A stretch of DNA of 64,000 nucleotides from Marinomonas shanghaiensis (GCF_003259175.1 NZ_QGOK01000011.1:116844-180843), one strand, 5' to 3'. Shown: positions 7,252 through 16,649, counted from the first letter of the stretch. Program-made: numbers and translations. The notes: a model not told the origin generated them from the sequence alone.

Positions 7252-9729
7252 TTAATTTGCTGCGAGGGGAATTGTTTGTTTATGTAGATGTTCAGCCTTT
7301 ACCAGCTGAGGCACACAGCGTAAATCGCCTATAAACAACAAGTCTTGTTGTTGCTTTGGTTGAGTATCTACATCAAAATGGCAGACCGTTTCCCCTTGCT
7401 GAAGTACGTCTAAAGTGGGGCTTGACTGACGCATTGCTAGGGTAAAAAAACCACTGGCTTCAGTCACAGTGCGGCTAGAATGGTTCAGCACATGTTGTCC
7501 AGAGAGCGGTTTTCCTTGCTCGTCTAACAAACGACCCGCTACTGTTATGGTTTTAAACGCAGACAACTTCAGATAATCCACACCGCCTTTATTCAGGTGA
7601 TAACGCTTTACGGATTGTGACAAGCTGGCGTACTCAGCTCCCTGTTGTTCAATCTCAAAGCTGACGCTACCTGGAGTGTAAGCTTTGACTGGCACTAGGT
7701 TCATCCCAGGTGCTAGTTCAACACTTTGTCCACCAGAATCGTGGGCCCGGAGTTTCAGTTCTTCCACGTCTGATTCAAGCTCGACAATAAGGCTAGCGCC
7801 ACCGTAACTGCTATTACTGCTGGCTGTTATGCTTTCGGTTGAGGCTGCGACAGTGCTGCTTAAGTTGATTCCAGAGCTGATTGTGCCGTCGTAAGAAGAA
7901 CGAGTCATATAAAGATCCCCGTATAGGTATTGGTTTTTCAGGCTGGTATTCGCAGTAAGTCCCATACCATAACTGTCTATGTTGGCGCTGGCGCCCAGAT
8001 GTTGGATGCTGCTGTTTTCAACTTGAGTGCTCCAACCTGCTTCAGCGGTGTTTTCTTTGCTACCATCTCGTGATGTTCTATTGCCTAGTGCTGCATAGTA
8101 CTGTGAGGTGTTTTTGCCAAAGTTAATATTTAAACTCAGCTCCACTCCAGTATTTCGATAGGCGGTAGCGCCTGACAAAGCAGGGCGGTTAAAAGCAGTA
8201 AAACGCCAACTACTGTTGGCATCAAAATTTTGCTGGTGGTATTGCCAGTTCACGTCAACCCCAGAGCCCAACCCCGGCTGATGCGTTAGGCGTAAAGAGC
8301 CACTTTGGCTGGCATTAATTCGATGATGCCAGCTTAGGGCTGAATTACGTTGTGTCCTTGCCTGTGACAGTGCAGTTGCTTGGGTTCTATTAAATTGCTG
8401 GCTAAGCATCAAGCTGCCGCTATCAAAACCGTAAATAAACTGACCGTTGAGGCCAGAACCTGCATTTTGACTTTGATACATATTGGTCAGTACTCTGCTG
8501 CGCTCGTTAAGACTGAAATCGACCGAACTACCAAAAGCAACAGCTTGATCGCTGTACTGGCTAGAAAAACCTAAAACAGTGTTAGGGTTGAGTAGGTAAT
8601 TGAGTGCTGCTCCTACTGTAGCGCTGCCTTCAAATGCCGATTCAGTGTTATTAAATAGTTCAGTCTGTCTACCAGCAAATAGGCTGTAACGCAGTGGTTC
8701 GGATGGGTCTTGCCATTGGGTGGGTTTATAGATCATGGCTTCGGATTCAGATAACAGCTGACCATCCTGTACAACACGTAATTGCACTGCGTAAATGCCA
8801 GTTGGTAACACTTTAGTGTTGATCGTTTGCAAACCAGCCTGTATTTGCTGGCTGTTTATCAGCTGATTATTTCGGTAAATTTCAACGATCGCAGGACGGT
8901 CTGCAGTGACATAGACTGCTGTGGTGCTAGGGAAACTGTGGTCGACCACCAAAGTATCGGATGAACTCAGCATCACTCCCAGCATATTGTCACCGCCAAC
9001 ACCACGGCCTGGAGTCAGGTTTAGACCCTGTGCCGTACTGGCGAAATAGCCAACACGCAGTGCTTTGCCTTCAAGTTCACGCTGGCTGTAGAGTTGACTC
9101 AAACCATAGTAGGTAGACTCATTTCCTAAACCACTGCGGGAAATTTGTGTGCCTGTGAAGTGGGTCCAATTTCCTGTGCTGCTCATCAGTTCCATACTGT
9201 AATAAAGTGGGCTGGATGCGTCTTCTACATTCATCAGATTCAATTGATTTTGCATGATCAGACTCGAACTGCCAGCACTTGGTAAGGCTTGATATTTTGC
9301 TGTTGTAGAACCTTGCTCGGCATCTTTGGTGACGATAGACAAACGAGCGTCCTGTAGGCTGTATTCAAGAGCTAATAAGCCGCTTTTGCAGCTCTGGCAT
9401 TGACCCAATGCTGTTTTTTCTTTCAGTTCAGAGAGCCAAAAATCACGGTCACTGTCGGTGTATGGACTGTTGTATGCATCACTGAAGTCGAGCAGTTGGA
9501 TCTGTTCGTCGAGAGTCAGCACCAGTAGTCCATCGCCCAGATATTTACCGTTAAGCTCTACGCGGATAGCCAAAGGAACATTAAATAAATGGGCGGCAAA
9601 ATCTTCTGGCAGTTGCTCTGCCTGTTGTTTCAGGGTTCCGAGCGTTTGTTGTTGCTGAGCAAAAGTAGGAATGCTCAGTGCAGCACAACTGATAAATATG
9701 ACTAAATATGTCAATGAACATAGAGACAA
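7252..9729 (-). CDS. Outer-membrane fimbrial usher, CooC/CfaC/TcfC type
   Basis: 825 residues with a signal peptide (cleavage after PTFA). Outer-membrane usher of the alpha-fimbrial class: an N-terminal periplasmic domain, a long beta-barrel rich in aromatic/Gly strands (about 180-650) with a central plug, and a C-terminal beta-sandwich with a carboxypeptidase-regulatory-like fold (VAGRLLDEQGKPLSGQHV). It secretes and polymerises pilin-chaperone complexes. The start is TTG at 9729, chosen because a strong GGGAGG Shine-Dalgarno sits 8 bases upstream and the signal peptide begins there. A private promoter region with a TCGGAC-N3-TCTGA box lies upstream, separating it from the minor pilin gene. 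Confidence 0.9.
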   Translation of the reverse strand: MSLCSLTYLVIFISCAALSIPTFAQQQQTLGTLKQQAEQLPEDFAAHLFNVPLAIRVELNGKYLGDGLLVLTLDEQIQLLDFSDAYNSPYTDSDRDFWLSELKEKTALGQCQSCKSGLLALEYSLQDARLSIVTKDAEQGSTTAKYQALPSAGSSSLIMQNQLNLMNVEDASSPLYYSMELMSSTGNWTHFTGTQISRSGLGNESTYYGLSQLYSQRELEGKALRVGYFASTAQGLNLTPGRGVGGDNMLGVMLSSSDTLVVDHSFPSTTAVYVTADRPAIVEIYRNNQLINSQQIQAGLQTINTKVLPTGIYAVQLRVVQDGQLLSESEAMIYKPTQWQDPSEPLRYSLFAGRQTELFNNTESAFEGSATVGAALNYLLNPNTVLGFSSQYSDQAVAFGSSVDFSLNERSRVLTNMYQSQNAGSGLNGQFIYGFDSGSLMLSQQFNRTQATALSQARTQRNSALSWHHRINASQSGSLRLTHQPGLGSGVDVNWQYHQQNFDANSSWRFTAFNRPALSGATAYRNTGVELSLNINFGKNTSQYYAALGNRTSRDGSKENTAEAGWSTQVENSSIQHLGASANIDSYGMGLTANTSLKNQYLYGDLYMTRSSYDGTISSGINLSSTVAASTESITASSNSSYGGASLIVELESDVEELKLRAHDSGGQSVELAPGMNLVPVKAYTPGSVSFEIEQQGAEYASLSQSVKRYHLNKGGVDYLKLSAFKTITVAGRLLDEQGKPLSGQHVLNHSSRTVTEASGFFTLAMRQSSPTLDVLQQGETVCHFDVDTQPKQQQDLLFIGDLRCVPQLVKAEHLHKQTIPLAAN

Positions 9730-9793
9730 TAGTAGTACCTCCCGCCTTAATTTTGGTTGGCGCTATGCTAAAGACAGGAGCTGGTTGAGAATA

Positions 9794-9807
9794 TCGGACT
9801 AATCTGA
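9794..9807 (-). promoter_or_regulatory. Fimbrial regulator box 2 (upstream of usher)
   Basis: TCGGACTAATCTGA, identical in all 14 bases to box 1, and sharing the preceding TA. It lies 65 bases upstream of the usher start in a 108-bp gap. Confidence 0.7.
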
Positions 9808-9837
9808 GTTTGTGTGTGATGTGTGAGTTTTACTTAA

Positions 9838-10326
9838 TCAGGGGGCGGAAGTTTCTAATAGTAAGGTGACAATTCCACTGTATGACCCTGGAAAATAAGA
9901 TCGACCATCTGCTCTGGGTTTTGTACTAATACTGAGCTGAACCAGAGTTTGTTCTATGGCTTCTGCGGCTGACAATATTTGACTGCTACGTAAACCAAGT
10001 TCTACCTGGTTCAGCTTAACGTTGAGATTAATGTGTTCAGCGCCATTGCTGAGCTGAGGATTGTCTAATAGTCTGGCGCTGACTGCTCCTACGGAGCTTT
10101 GGATTAACAATTGTTTATTCAGTGGGTAGAACTGGCGCCTCGACATATCCCATTCCATACGCTGAGGCTTACCCAACCAAGGATCAGAATCTGGTGCCGT
10201 GACGATAAAGTGAGTGCGTGGAAGTTGCAGCACCAGTACAAAATCTTTTTTGAGTGCCGCCGCGTTGAGTAAAAAGCTGTTCAGGCTTAGCAAAAGCAGC
10301 ACACTGCAGTGCAGAAATTGCCTCAT
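9838..10326 (-). CDS. CS1-type fimbrial pilin (minor or first pilin)
   Basis: 162 residues from the ATG at 10326, with a signal peptide ending near LLNAA. The frame stays open upstream, but that extension would overlap the chaperone gene and has no signal peptide, so the internal ATG is used. It shares the alpha-fimbrial plan with the 169-residue pilin: the PQRMEWD motif, a central SSVGAVSARL stretch, and the ending GSYSGIVTLLLE. It begins one base after the chaperone stop codon, giving the canonical chaperone-pilin-usher-tip order of CS1 (cooBACD). With two pilins present, this one may be a minor shaft or adaptor subunit. Confidence 0.82.
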   Translation of the reverse strand: MRQFLHCSVLLLLSLNSFLLNAAALKKDFVLVLQLPRTHFIVTAPDSDPWLGKPQRMEWDMSRRQFYPLNKQLLIQSSVGAVSARLLDNPQLSNGAEHINLNVKLNQVELGLRSSQILSAAEAIEQTLVQLSISTKPRADGRSYFPGSYSGIVTLLLETSAP

Positions 10327-10327
10327 A

Positions 10328-11083
10328 TCAAAACTCCTGCATGTTTTTATGGTCACCTTCTTGTAACTCAAAGCGGTAATGGCGGCCTGCTTCTTTGTGC
10401 AGCGTTTTGGTTTTACCCGGCAAAATATGCTCCAGTATCGGCTTGTCGCAGTTGGTATTAGCCGAGTCACATTGTGTCAATTTATCCAGTTTGATAGTGG
10501 TATTGCCGTTGTTGCGGATAACGATTTTTTCGTTATCAGGGGTGATCTGAGTGTCATACTGCTCATGTGCCGGATGCACAAAGACGATAGTGCCGTACCC
10601 CGCCAGCAAGTTAAAACCCGCCTGTAAGGTGCTGTTGTATTCCGCACTTTCTTCGGCGCTTAAGTTGAAGTTGTCGTTGATATCTGGCAGCACAGGAATA
10701 TAACGCACTCTAAAGTAACGTTCTTTGTCGCGGGGGCCAATAAACAACAAACGAGCTGACTGAATACCTGATGCCGGAATAATCAAACGGGCAGGGCTGA
10801 CAATTAAGGTGTCAGCGTTTTGGCTATCACCTAGAATTTCACCTGCTTCCACTTCTTTGGCGGTTCCGTTTTCGTCATACACGATTTCGTGCACTGTCAC
10901 CCGAACAAACGCGGTGGCATCGCCTGCATTGTAAATCCGTTTGAGTTCAGTGCTTTGTTTACCACTGATGTAATCGTGTAAGGTACCGACGTTAATATTA
11001 GGGGCTGCGGCGTAACAGACTGACCCCGTCAGACCAGCAAGTACAACAAAGGTTTTGAGCAGAGTGCATAGTTTGTAGTGCAT
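10328..11083 (-). CDS. Periplasmic fimbrial chaperone, CooB/CfaA-like
   Basis: 251 residues with a signal peptide (cleavage near VCYA). It follows the alpha-fimbrial chaperone layout: an N-terminal Ig-like domain starting NINVGTLHDYISGKQST, a middle stretch IIPASGIQSARLLFIGPRDKERYFRVRYIPV (the analogue of the donor-strand G1 region and its Arg/Lys anchor), and a second Ig domain. It caps pilin subunits in the periplasm and delivers them to the usher. First gene of the locus. About 100 bases upstream lies the third copy of the shared regulatory dyad. Confidence 0.87.
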   Translation of the reverse strand: MHYKLCTLLKTFVVLAGLTGSVCYAAAPNINVGTLHDYISGKQSTELKRIYNAGDATAFVRVTVHEIVYDENGTAKEVEAGEILGDSQNADTLIVSPARLIIPASGIQSARLLFIGPRDKERYFRVRYIPVLPDINDNFNLSAEESAEYNSTLQAGFNLLAGYGTIVFVHPAHEQYDTQITPDNEKIVIRNNGNTTIKLDKLTQCDSANTNCDKPILEHILPGKTKTLHKEAGRHYRFELQEGDHKNMQEF

Positions 11084-11184
11084 TAGATAGGTCGCTTCTT
11101 AGTGTGAATTAACCTGGCGGAATACTAAAAATATTTACCACCAGTAAGGCAAGCTAGTCTAAAGCGTGGCAAGTTGGTTGTGGA

Positions 11185-11198
11185 TCGGACTTGTCTGA
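11185..11198 (-). promoter_or_regulatory. Fimbrial regulator box 3 (upstream of chaperone)
   Basis: TCGGACTTGTCTGA, 12 of 14 bases as in boxes 1 and 2, lies 102 bases upstream of the chaperone start. Apart from this box, the 313-bp intergenic stretch 11084-11396 shows no gene. Confidence 0.65.
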
Positions 11199-11396
11199 TT
11201 TTAACGGTGATGAACTAAGAAAGAGCGTATGGCAATTTCAGTTAAGATAAAAATCACTTACAAGCCGCTGTGACTTTTTGCATACTGTGTTTAAGTGCAT
11301 TTAAACGTAAGGGGTGTTAAGCGAGGTGGGTACGCTGAAGGTCATTGCTCTAGCGCATGACCCGACAATAAAAAATGACTTAAGCAGGTGAATAGT

Positions 11397-12308
11397 ATGA
11401 GCATAGAAAAAGCAAACGTCGAGTTGGCGTGTGATACCGATAAAGGATGCGAGGCGATTGATATTATTATCAAGCCGCGAGAGAAAGATCTAGGCGAGTT
11501 CATGGTTAGGCGTACCTTGCCAACGACGGAGCGAAAGACGGTCGGCCCGTGGATTTTCTTTGATCATATGGGGCCAGCGCATTTTCCAGCGGGTTCCGGT
11601 ATCAATGTTCGTCCACATCCGCATATCAACTTGGCCACGGTGACTTACCTGTTTGAAGGGGAGATTTTGCATCGAGATTCGTTGGGGAGTTACGCCACAA
11701 TTACGCCTGGGGATATTAATCTCATGGTGGCGGGCAAAGGCATTACCCATTCTGAGCGAGAGCGTCCCGAAATAAAAAATGTGCCTCATACGCTGCATGG
11801 TTTGCAACTTTGGCTGGCATTGCCAGAGAAAGACGAAGAGATCGAACCTGCTTTTTATCATTACTCTGCCGACAGTATTCCTACAGCGACGGTAGAAGGT
11901 GTGCCCTTGAGAGTATTGATGGGCAGTGCTTACGGGTTGACCTCACCGGTAAAAACCTATGCTGAGACCTTGTATGTTGAAGCTCACATGCAAGAGGGGC
12001 AGAGCTTAGTCTTGCCTAATGCCGAAGAGCGTGCCATTTATGTAGCAAAAGGTAGTCTGAAAATAAACGACACCGTGATACCTGAGTTTGCCATGGTCAT
12101 TTTGACGGCGGCTGATGACATAGTGATTGAAGCCACGGCGGATTCGCGCATCGCTTTAATTGGTGGCGAAAAAGTGGGTAAGCGTTTTATTGAATGGAAT
12201 TTTATTTCCAGTCGTAAAGAGCGCGTTGAGCAAGCAAAACGAGACTGGCAGTCTGGGGCCTTTCCAAAAGTCATTGATGACGAAGAGGAATTTATTCCTT
12301 TGCCTTAA
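11397..12308 (+). CDS. Pirin family protein
   Basis: 303 residues from the ATG at 11397, which has AGGTGA five bases upstream. An in-frame GTG at 11388 overlaps that Shine-Dalgarno and is less likely. Bicupin: the N-terminal cupin carries the pirin metal site pattern HPHINLATVTYLFEGEILHRDS followed by GKGITHSE, so the three His and one Glu ligands are present. The C-terminal cupin is around YAETLYVEAHMQEGQ. Pirins are Fe-binding proteins; some have quercetin 2,3-dioxygenase activity, others act in regulation. It stands alone between divergent fimbriae and opgGH. Role here unknown. Confidence 0.9.
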   Translation: MSIEKANVELACDTDKGCEAIDIIIKPREKDLGEFMVRRTLPTTERKTVGPWIFFDHMGPAHFPAGSGINVRPHPHINLATVTYLFEGEILHRDSLGSYATITPGDINLMVAGKGITHSERERPEIKNVPHTLHGLQLWLALPEKDEEIEPAFYHYSADSIPTATVEGVPLRVLMGSAYGLTSPVKTYAETLYVEAHMQEGQSLVLPNAEERAIYVAKGSLKINDTVIPEFAMVILTAADDIVIEATADSRIALIGGEKVGKRFIEWNFISSRKERVEQAKRDWQSGAFPKVIDDEEEFIPLP

Positions 12309-12385
12309 ACGCCAAGTTCTATCATTTTAGTAGGCTTTTATGGGGTCTACCACAACTCAAGGTATTGGAGCCAACGTGTGCGAAT

Positions 12386-12428
12386 CCCAATTAAACAGGG
12401 TAGTCAGCGGTTATCCTGTTTAATTGGG
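12386..12428. other. Long perfect hairpin downstream of the pirin gene
   Basis: CCCAATTAAACAGG (12386-12399) is perfectly complementary to CCTGTTTAATTGGG (12415-12428), extendable to a 17-bp stem with one G-T pair. No T-tract follows on the plus side, so it is not a canonical terminator. The rest of the 490-bp gap 12309-12798 shows no gene on either strand. Confidence 0.5.
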
Positions 12429-12738
12429 GATCTATATCAGATGATTAAAAGAGGTTGTTATTTCATCGTTTTTTAAGGCTTTTATAGGGCAATTTGTGGT
12501 CCAGTTGCACATGGTTCTTATCTGGGTCAAATCAATGAATTATTTCTATATTTTGTAGGGTGTTAGCCATGTAACATTTTCATATCTTCTATTATGATAG
12601 GCGCGGCTGGCCCAGTTGAGCGACGATTAAGTAGTGTGAAACCTCTTCAAACACAATTTCTCCTTAGTTTTTATGAATTCCTCCGACTTTGCTGCCTTAA
12701 TCTCACGCAAGTTTGATTATATGATAAGTGTCAAATTT

Positions 12739-12748
12739 ATGACGTCAT
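12739..12748. promoter_or_regulatory. Palindrome ATGACGTCAT upstream of opgG
   Basis: A perfect 10-bp palindrome 50 bases before the opgG start, within the likely promoter or leader. Possible operator; no regulator can be named. Confidence 0.25.
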
Positions 12749-12798
12749 CCCTATGTTGGGGCTTGGTTAAGTCCAATTAAGCAACGAGAGAGCTTCTT

Positions 12799-14403
12799 TT
12801 GAAATTATTTACTTCTTTACCTCACATGCGCGCCAATTCCTTTTTTCTTGTTAAGCTGCCTTTATTAACCTCGTTGTTAATTAATCTAGTAGGGTATGCA
12901 CAGGCGGAAGAATCTAATGTAAAGGTGGATCCTATTCCAGTAGCGGAAAGTGCTCAGCTAGAGAAAGAATCAGAAGGCTATGTTTTTACCAACCAGACAG
13001 TGATTGATTTGGCGAGAACATTGGCGCAGTCGCCTATGAAGCCTGCAGATAAAGCGCCTCAAGCATTAACGACGATGGATTATCCAACCTATCGACAAAT
13101 TAATTTTCAGCAAAACCAAGCTGTGTGGGGAAACACGCCAACCAAATTTTCTGTACAGTTATTTGCACCCGGTTTTATATTCAAAGATCTCGTGTCTATT
13201 GATGTAGTGGAAAGTGGAAAAGCTTTCCCGCTTACTGTATCTGCTGACTCTTTTACCACACCGAATCCTGAAATCAGTGCGCTGATTTCTCAAGTGGGTA
13301 AATACGCTGGATTGCGTTTGCATTACCCAATAAACAAAGCCGATGTGAGTGATGAGTTTGCGGTGTTTCAAGGCGCCAGTTATTTTCGTGCAGTATCAAA
13401 AGATCAGTCTTATGGTTTGTCTGCACGAGGACTTGCCGTTGACGTGGCGCAGCCAAAAGGCGAAGAATTTCCAATGTTCAAACAGTTCTGGATTGAACGC
13501 CCATCTTCTAGTCAAGACGCGATTGTTGTCCATGCCTTGCTGGACAGCAAAAGCATTACTGGCGCCTATCGCTTTGGTATTTATCCCGGCAAACCAACAC
13601 GTATCGATGTAAAAGCCACACTGTTTCCTCGGGCGGATTTGAAAAATGTGGGTATCGCTCCACTGACGTCCATGTTCATGCACAACAGTTCTCTGGATGT
13701 ATCAGATATACCGGATTATCGTCCGGCTGTTCATAATTCTGATGGCTTGCAGATTCTAACGGGCAATGATGAGATGATCTGGCGCCCATTGAATAATCCT
13801 AGTTCATTGCAGGTTAGCGCTTTCAGTGATACTTCTCCAAAAGGGTTTGGTTTAATTCAGCGCAAGCGTAAATTTGAAGATTATCAGGATTTAGAAGCTA
13901 ATTACCAGACACGTCCTTCTGCTTGGATTAAGCCAATCAATGACTGGGGAGCAGGTCATGTGGAATTGGTCGAGATTCCCTCAAAGTCTGAGACGAACGA
14001 CAACATAGTTGCTTATTGGCAACCCAAAGATGGGTTGAAAAAAGACCAATCTTACACTTATCAATATATGATGACATGGTCCAACGATACCCCTGTTTCT
14101 TTGGACTCGCCTCGTGTTGTACGTAGCTCAAAAGGGATCAAGCTATTTAAAACCAACCCTGAGGTGGTCATCGATTTTAATAAAATGCCAGAGGTCAATG
14201 TGAATGATTTAACCGTTGATGCTGGTATTAGTAATGGCGAAATACTCGAGGCCATCGTGGTGAAGAATCCTCACCAAAACGGCGTTCGTGTTTATCTCTC
14301 TTTTGACCCGCAAGACGCAGACTTAGCAGAGTTAAGAGTGCAACTCAAACAGGGCGATACTGCCATTGCCCCTACTTGGCTATATCGTTGGATTAAGGAT
14401 TAA
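12799..14403 (+). CDS. opgG: Glucans biosynthesis protein G
   Basis: 534 residues, near the usual OpgG length (~510). Periplasmic protein needed for osmoregulated periplasmic glucan (OPG) synthesis, probably adding branches to or releasing the glucan backbone. The start is TTG with GAGAGAG upstream; the next ATG at 12826 lacks a Shine-Dalgarno. A signal peptide follows (SFFLVKLPLLTSLLINLVGYAQA). Family pattern is visible: YPTYRQINFQ, LFAPGFIFKDLVSID, FQGASYFRAVSKDQSYGLSARGLA, WIERPSS. It lies two bases before opgH, the standard operon partner. Confidence 0.95.
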   Translation: MKLFTSLPHMRANSFFLVKLPLLTSLLINLVGYAQAEESNVKVDPIPVAESAQLEKESEGYVFTNQTVIDLARTLAQSPMKPADKAPQALTTMDYPTYRQINFQQNQAVWGNTPTKFSVQLFAPGFIFKDLVSIDVVESGKAFPLTVSADSFTTPNPEISALISQVGKYAGLRLHYPINKADVSDEFAVFQGASYFRAVSKDQSYGLSARGLAVDVAQPKGEEFPMFKQFWIERPSSSQDAIVVHALLDSKSITGAYRFGIYPGKPTRIDVKATLFPRADLKNVGIAPLTSMFMHNSSLDVSDIPDYRPAVHNSDGLQILTGNDEMIWRPLNNPSSLQVSAFSDTSPKGFGLIQRKRKFEDYQDLEANYQTRPSAWIKPINDWGAGHVELVEIPSKSETNDNIVAYWQPKDGLKKDQSYTYQYMMTWSNDTPVSLDSPRVVRSSKGIKLFKTNPEVVIDFNKMPEVNVNDLTVDAGISNGEILEAIVVKNPHQNGVRVYLSFDPQDADLAELRVQLKQGDTAIAPTWLYRWIKD

Positions 14404-14405
14404 AC

Positions 14406-16559
14406 ATGTTATTAAAGGATAGCGCTACAAAGTTCGCATTACCAAAAATGTCACCTTTGGATATGCCTCGTCATGCGGTGAATGAGGCGTCTCAAGCACG
14501 TAAAAAAAGGCTACAAAACTTTGCGTTAACAACATTTTTTTCGCGTCTGTTTGTTCTACTGGGGACTGTGGGTCTGTCTTGGTATGGCGCGACAGAAATG
14601 TATGACGTACTGAATACCAACGCCATTGCTGGTTTGCAGTGGGCATTTTTGGTGTTGTTTTGCATTAACTTTACTTGGATTTCTTTTGCTTTTTCGCAAG
14701 CCACATTAGGCTTGATTTTTCAGTTGTGGCCATTTTCGCGTCGACGTAAAGAACAAGATGTCGAGGGTGTGACAGCGATTTTATTGCCTGTTTATAACGA
14801 AGACCCTTTGCGTATTCGCGCGAATATTCAAGCCATGCGAGAAGATTTGCTGGCCCATGCACCGGGTAAATTTGCCTTTTTCATTTTAAGTGACACTAAT
14901 AAAGCCGATGCATGGATTGCGGAGGAACAAGCTTTTTATCCCTTGTTAAATGAAGAGGGTCAAGCTTGTCCAATTTATTACCGTCGTCGCTACAAAAATG
15001 CTGAACGCAAAGCCGGTAACATAGCTGAGTGGGTGACGAGTTACGGTGGCGATTATGAGTGCATGATTGTATTAGATGCCGACAGTCTGATGGGGGCGGA
15101 ATGTTTGATTTCTCTCACGCGTAGGATGGCGGCAGAGCCTGGTTTGGGGTTAATTCAAACCTTGCCGACGATTATTCGTGCCAATACGCTTTACAGCCGT
15201 ATTCAGCAATTTGCTAACCATTGCTTTGGTCCGATATACGCTTCAGGTTTAGCTGCTTGGCATGGTTATTCTTCTAACTTCTGGGGGCATAATGCCATTA
15301 TTCGAACCAAAGCCTTTGCTGACGCTTGTGGTTTGCCTATGTTAGAGGGGAAGGCGCCTTTTGGTGGTCATGTTATGAGTCATGACTTTATGGAAGCCGC
15401 ATTGTTACGTCGTGCTGGTTGGGGTGTGCGTTTTGATACTGACTTAAAAGCCTCTTATGAAGAAGCACCGCCATCGCTGGTGGATGTGATTGTTCGTGAT
15501 CGTCGTTGGTGTCAAGGCAACTTGCAGCATAAGGCATTTGTGTTTGCCAAAGGTTTTCATTTTGCGACTCGCTTGCATTTGATGTCTGGCATCATGTCTT
15601 ATCTCAGTGCTATGTTTTGGTTAATGTTGATCGTTGTGGGTTTTGCCTTGGCGGTACAAGCGTATTTTGTTCGCCCTGAGTATTTTGCTAATCCATCCTT
15701 GTTTCCTACTTGGCCTGTGTTTGATTTTGAAAAAGCACGTTCTTTGTTTATCTTGTCGATGGCGTTGGTATTGGCTCCAAAAGTCTATGGCTGGTTGGCG
15801 GCCATGTTGAACCTTCGCCGCTGTATGCAATTTGGTGGGCCGATATTACTGACATTAAGCACTTTAGTTGAAACCCTTCTATCGGCTTTGTATGCGCCAA
15901 TTTTGATGCTGTCTCAGTTTCAGGTTGTGTACGATGTATTTAAAGGGCGTGACAGCGGTTGGAAACCTCAATCTCGTGATGATGGTGCCACATCGTGGAA
16001 AGTGGTGGCTCGCGCTCATTTTAGTCACACGGTTTTAGGATTTGTATTGGCTGCTGGGGCTTTGTTTTTAAGTCGAGAGCTTTTTTACTGGTCGTTGCCG
16101 ATTAGCTTTGGTCTGATTCTGTCTATTCCGTTGTCATGGCTCAGTGGTGGTGCTAAACGCGGTAATGTGATTCGTTACTTGGGGCTGATGCGTGCGCCAG
16201 AAGAGAAAAGACCTCATCCGATCGTTGCGATGCAGCACAGACACAGTGTTGAACAAAAAACTCTATCGTTTGATGCTTCTTTGTCCTCTCTTAAACGCTT
16301 AGTGTCCGATTCAAAGCTTTTCTATTGGCATCTAGCGCAAATGCGAAAGGACCAGCCTAATAAAGAGTTTTGTCGTGCGTGGATTTGTGCTGAGTGGCAA
16401 ATTCTCAACAGTGACGATATTCAAAACCTGTTGGATCATCTCAATGAAAAAGAGTGTCTCGCGATTTTGGAACATCGTGAATTGATGAGTATCATGCAGA
16501 AATATTTGCCTAAACAGGAACGCGCTACTGAGCGTGATGAAGCCTTAGTGGGGGCCTAG
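14406..16559 (+). CDS. opgH: Glucans biosynthesis glucosyltransferase H
   Basis: 717 residues. Inner-membrane GT2 family processive glucosyltransferase that makes the linear beta-1,2-glucan backbone from UDP-glucose. Two N-terminal membrane helices (about 40-100) precede the catalytic domain with LPVYNED, the DxD in VLDADSLMG, and the RRWCQGN form of the (Q/R)xxRW motif. Several C-terminal membrane helices follow. Shorter than E. coli OpgH (~850) at the N-terminus, as in many gammaproteobacteria. Operonic with opgG, 2 bp apart. Confidence 0.95.
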   Translation: MLLKDSATKFALPKMSPLDMPRHAVNEASQARKKRLQNFALTTFFSRLFVLLGTVGLSWYGATEMYDVLNTNAIAGLQWAFLVLFCINFTWISFAFSQATLGLIFQLWPFSRRRKEQDVEGVTAILLPVYNEDPLRIRANIQAMREDLLAHAPGKFAFFILSDTNKADAWIAEEQAFYPLLNEEGQACPIYYRRRYKNAERKAGNIAEWVTSYGGDYECMIVLDADSLMGAECLISLTRRMAAEPGLGLIQTLPTIIRANTLYSRIQQFANHCFGPIYASGLAAWHGYSSNFWGHNAIIRTKAFADACGLPMLEGKAPFGGHVMSHDFMEAALLRRAGWGVRFDTDLKASYEEAPPSLVDVIVRDRRWCQGNLQHKAFVFAKGFHFATRLHLMSGIMSYLSAMFWLMLIVVGFALAVQAYFVRPEYFANPSLFPTWPVFDFEKARSLFILSMALVLAPKVYGWLAAMLNLRRCMQFGGPILLTLSTLVETLLSALYAPILMLSQFQVVYDVFKGRDSGWKPQSRDDGATSWKVVARAHFSHTVLGFVLAAGALFLSRELFYWSLPISFGLILSIPLSWLSGGAKRGNVIRYLGLMRAPEEKRPHPIVAMQHRHSVEQKTLSFDASLSSLKRLVSDSKLFYWHLAQMRKDQPNKEFCRAWICAEWQILNSDDIQNLLDHLNEKECLAILEHRELMSIMQKYLPKQERATERDEALVGA

Positions 16560-16590
16560 AATCGTCACAGGGTAATGTTTGGATAAAAAT

Positions 16591-16623
16591 ATTGGGCCAG
16601 AATAACCGTTATTCTGGCCCAAT
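16591..16623 (-). terminator. Hairpin terminator between opgH and the TonB receptor gene
   Basis: A perfect 15-bp stem ATTGGGCCAGAATAA/TTATTCTGGCCCAAT with a 3-base loop. On the minus strand it is followed by ATTTTTATCC, favouring termination of the receptor transcript. It may work in both directions for the convergent pair. Confidence 0.8.
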
Positions 16624-16649
16624 AGATTATGTGAAGACGGTTTTTTTAA

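Noticed and set aside
10327..10470. Upstream extension of the minor pilin to 210 residues
   Set aside because: It would lie entirely inside the chaperone gene and hide the signal peptide; the ATG at 10326 gives a standard secreted pilin.
11388..11396. GTG start for the pirin gene
   Set aside because: It overlaps the AGGTGA Shine-Dalgarno of the ATG at 11397.
16591..16623. Perfect hairpin considered as a transposon end
   Set aside because: It lies between convergent gene ends with a T-rich minus-strand flank and no transposase; a terminator explains it.
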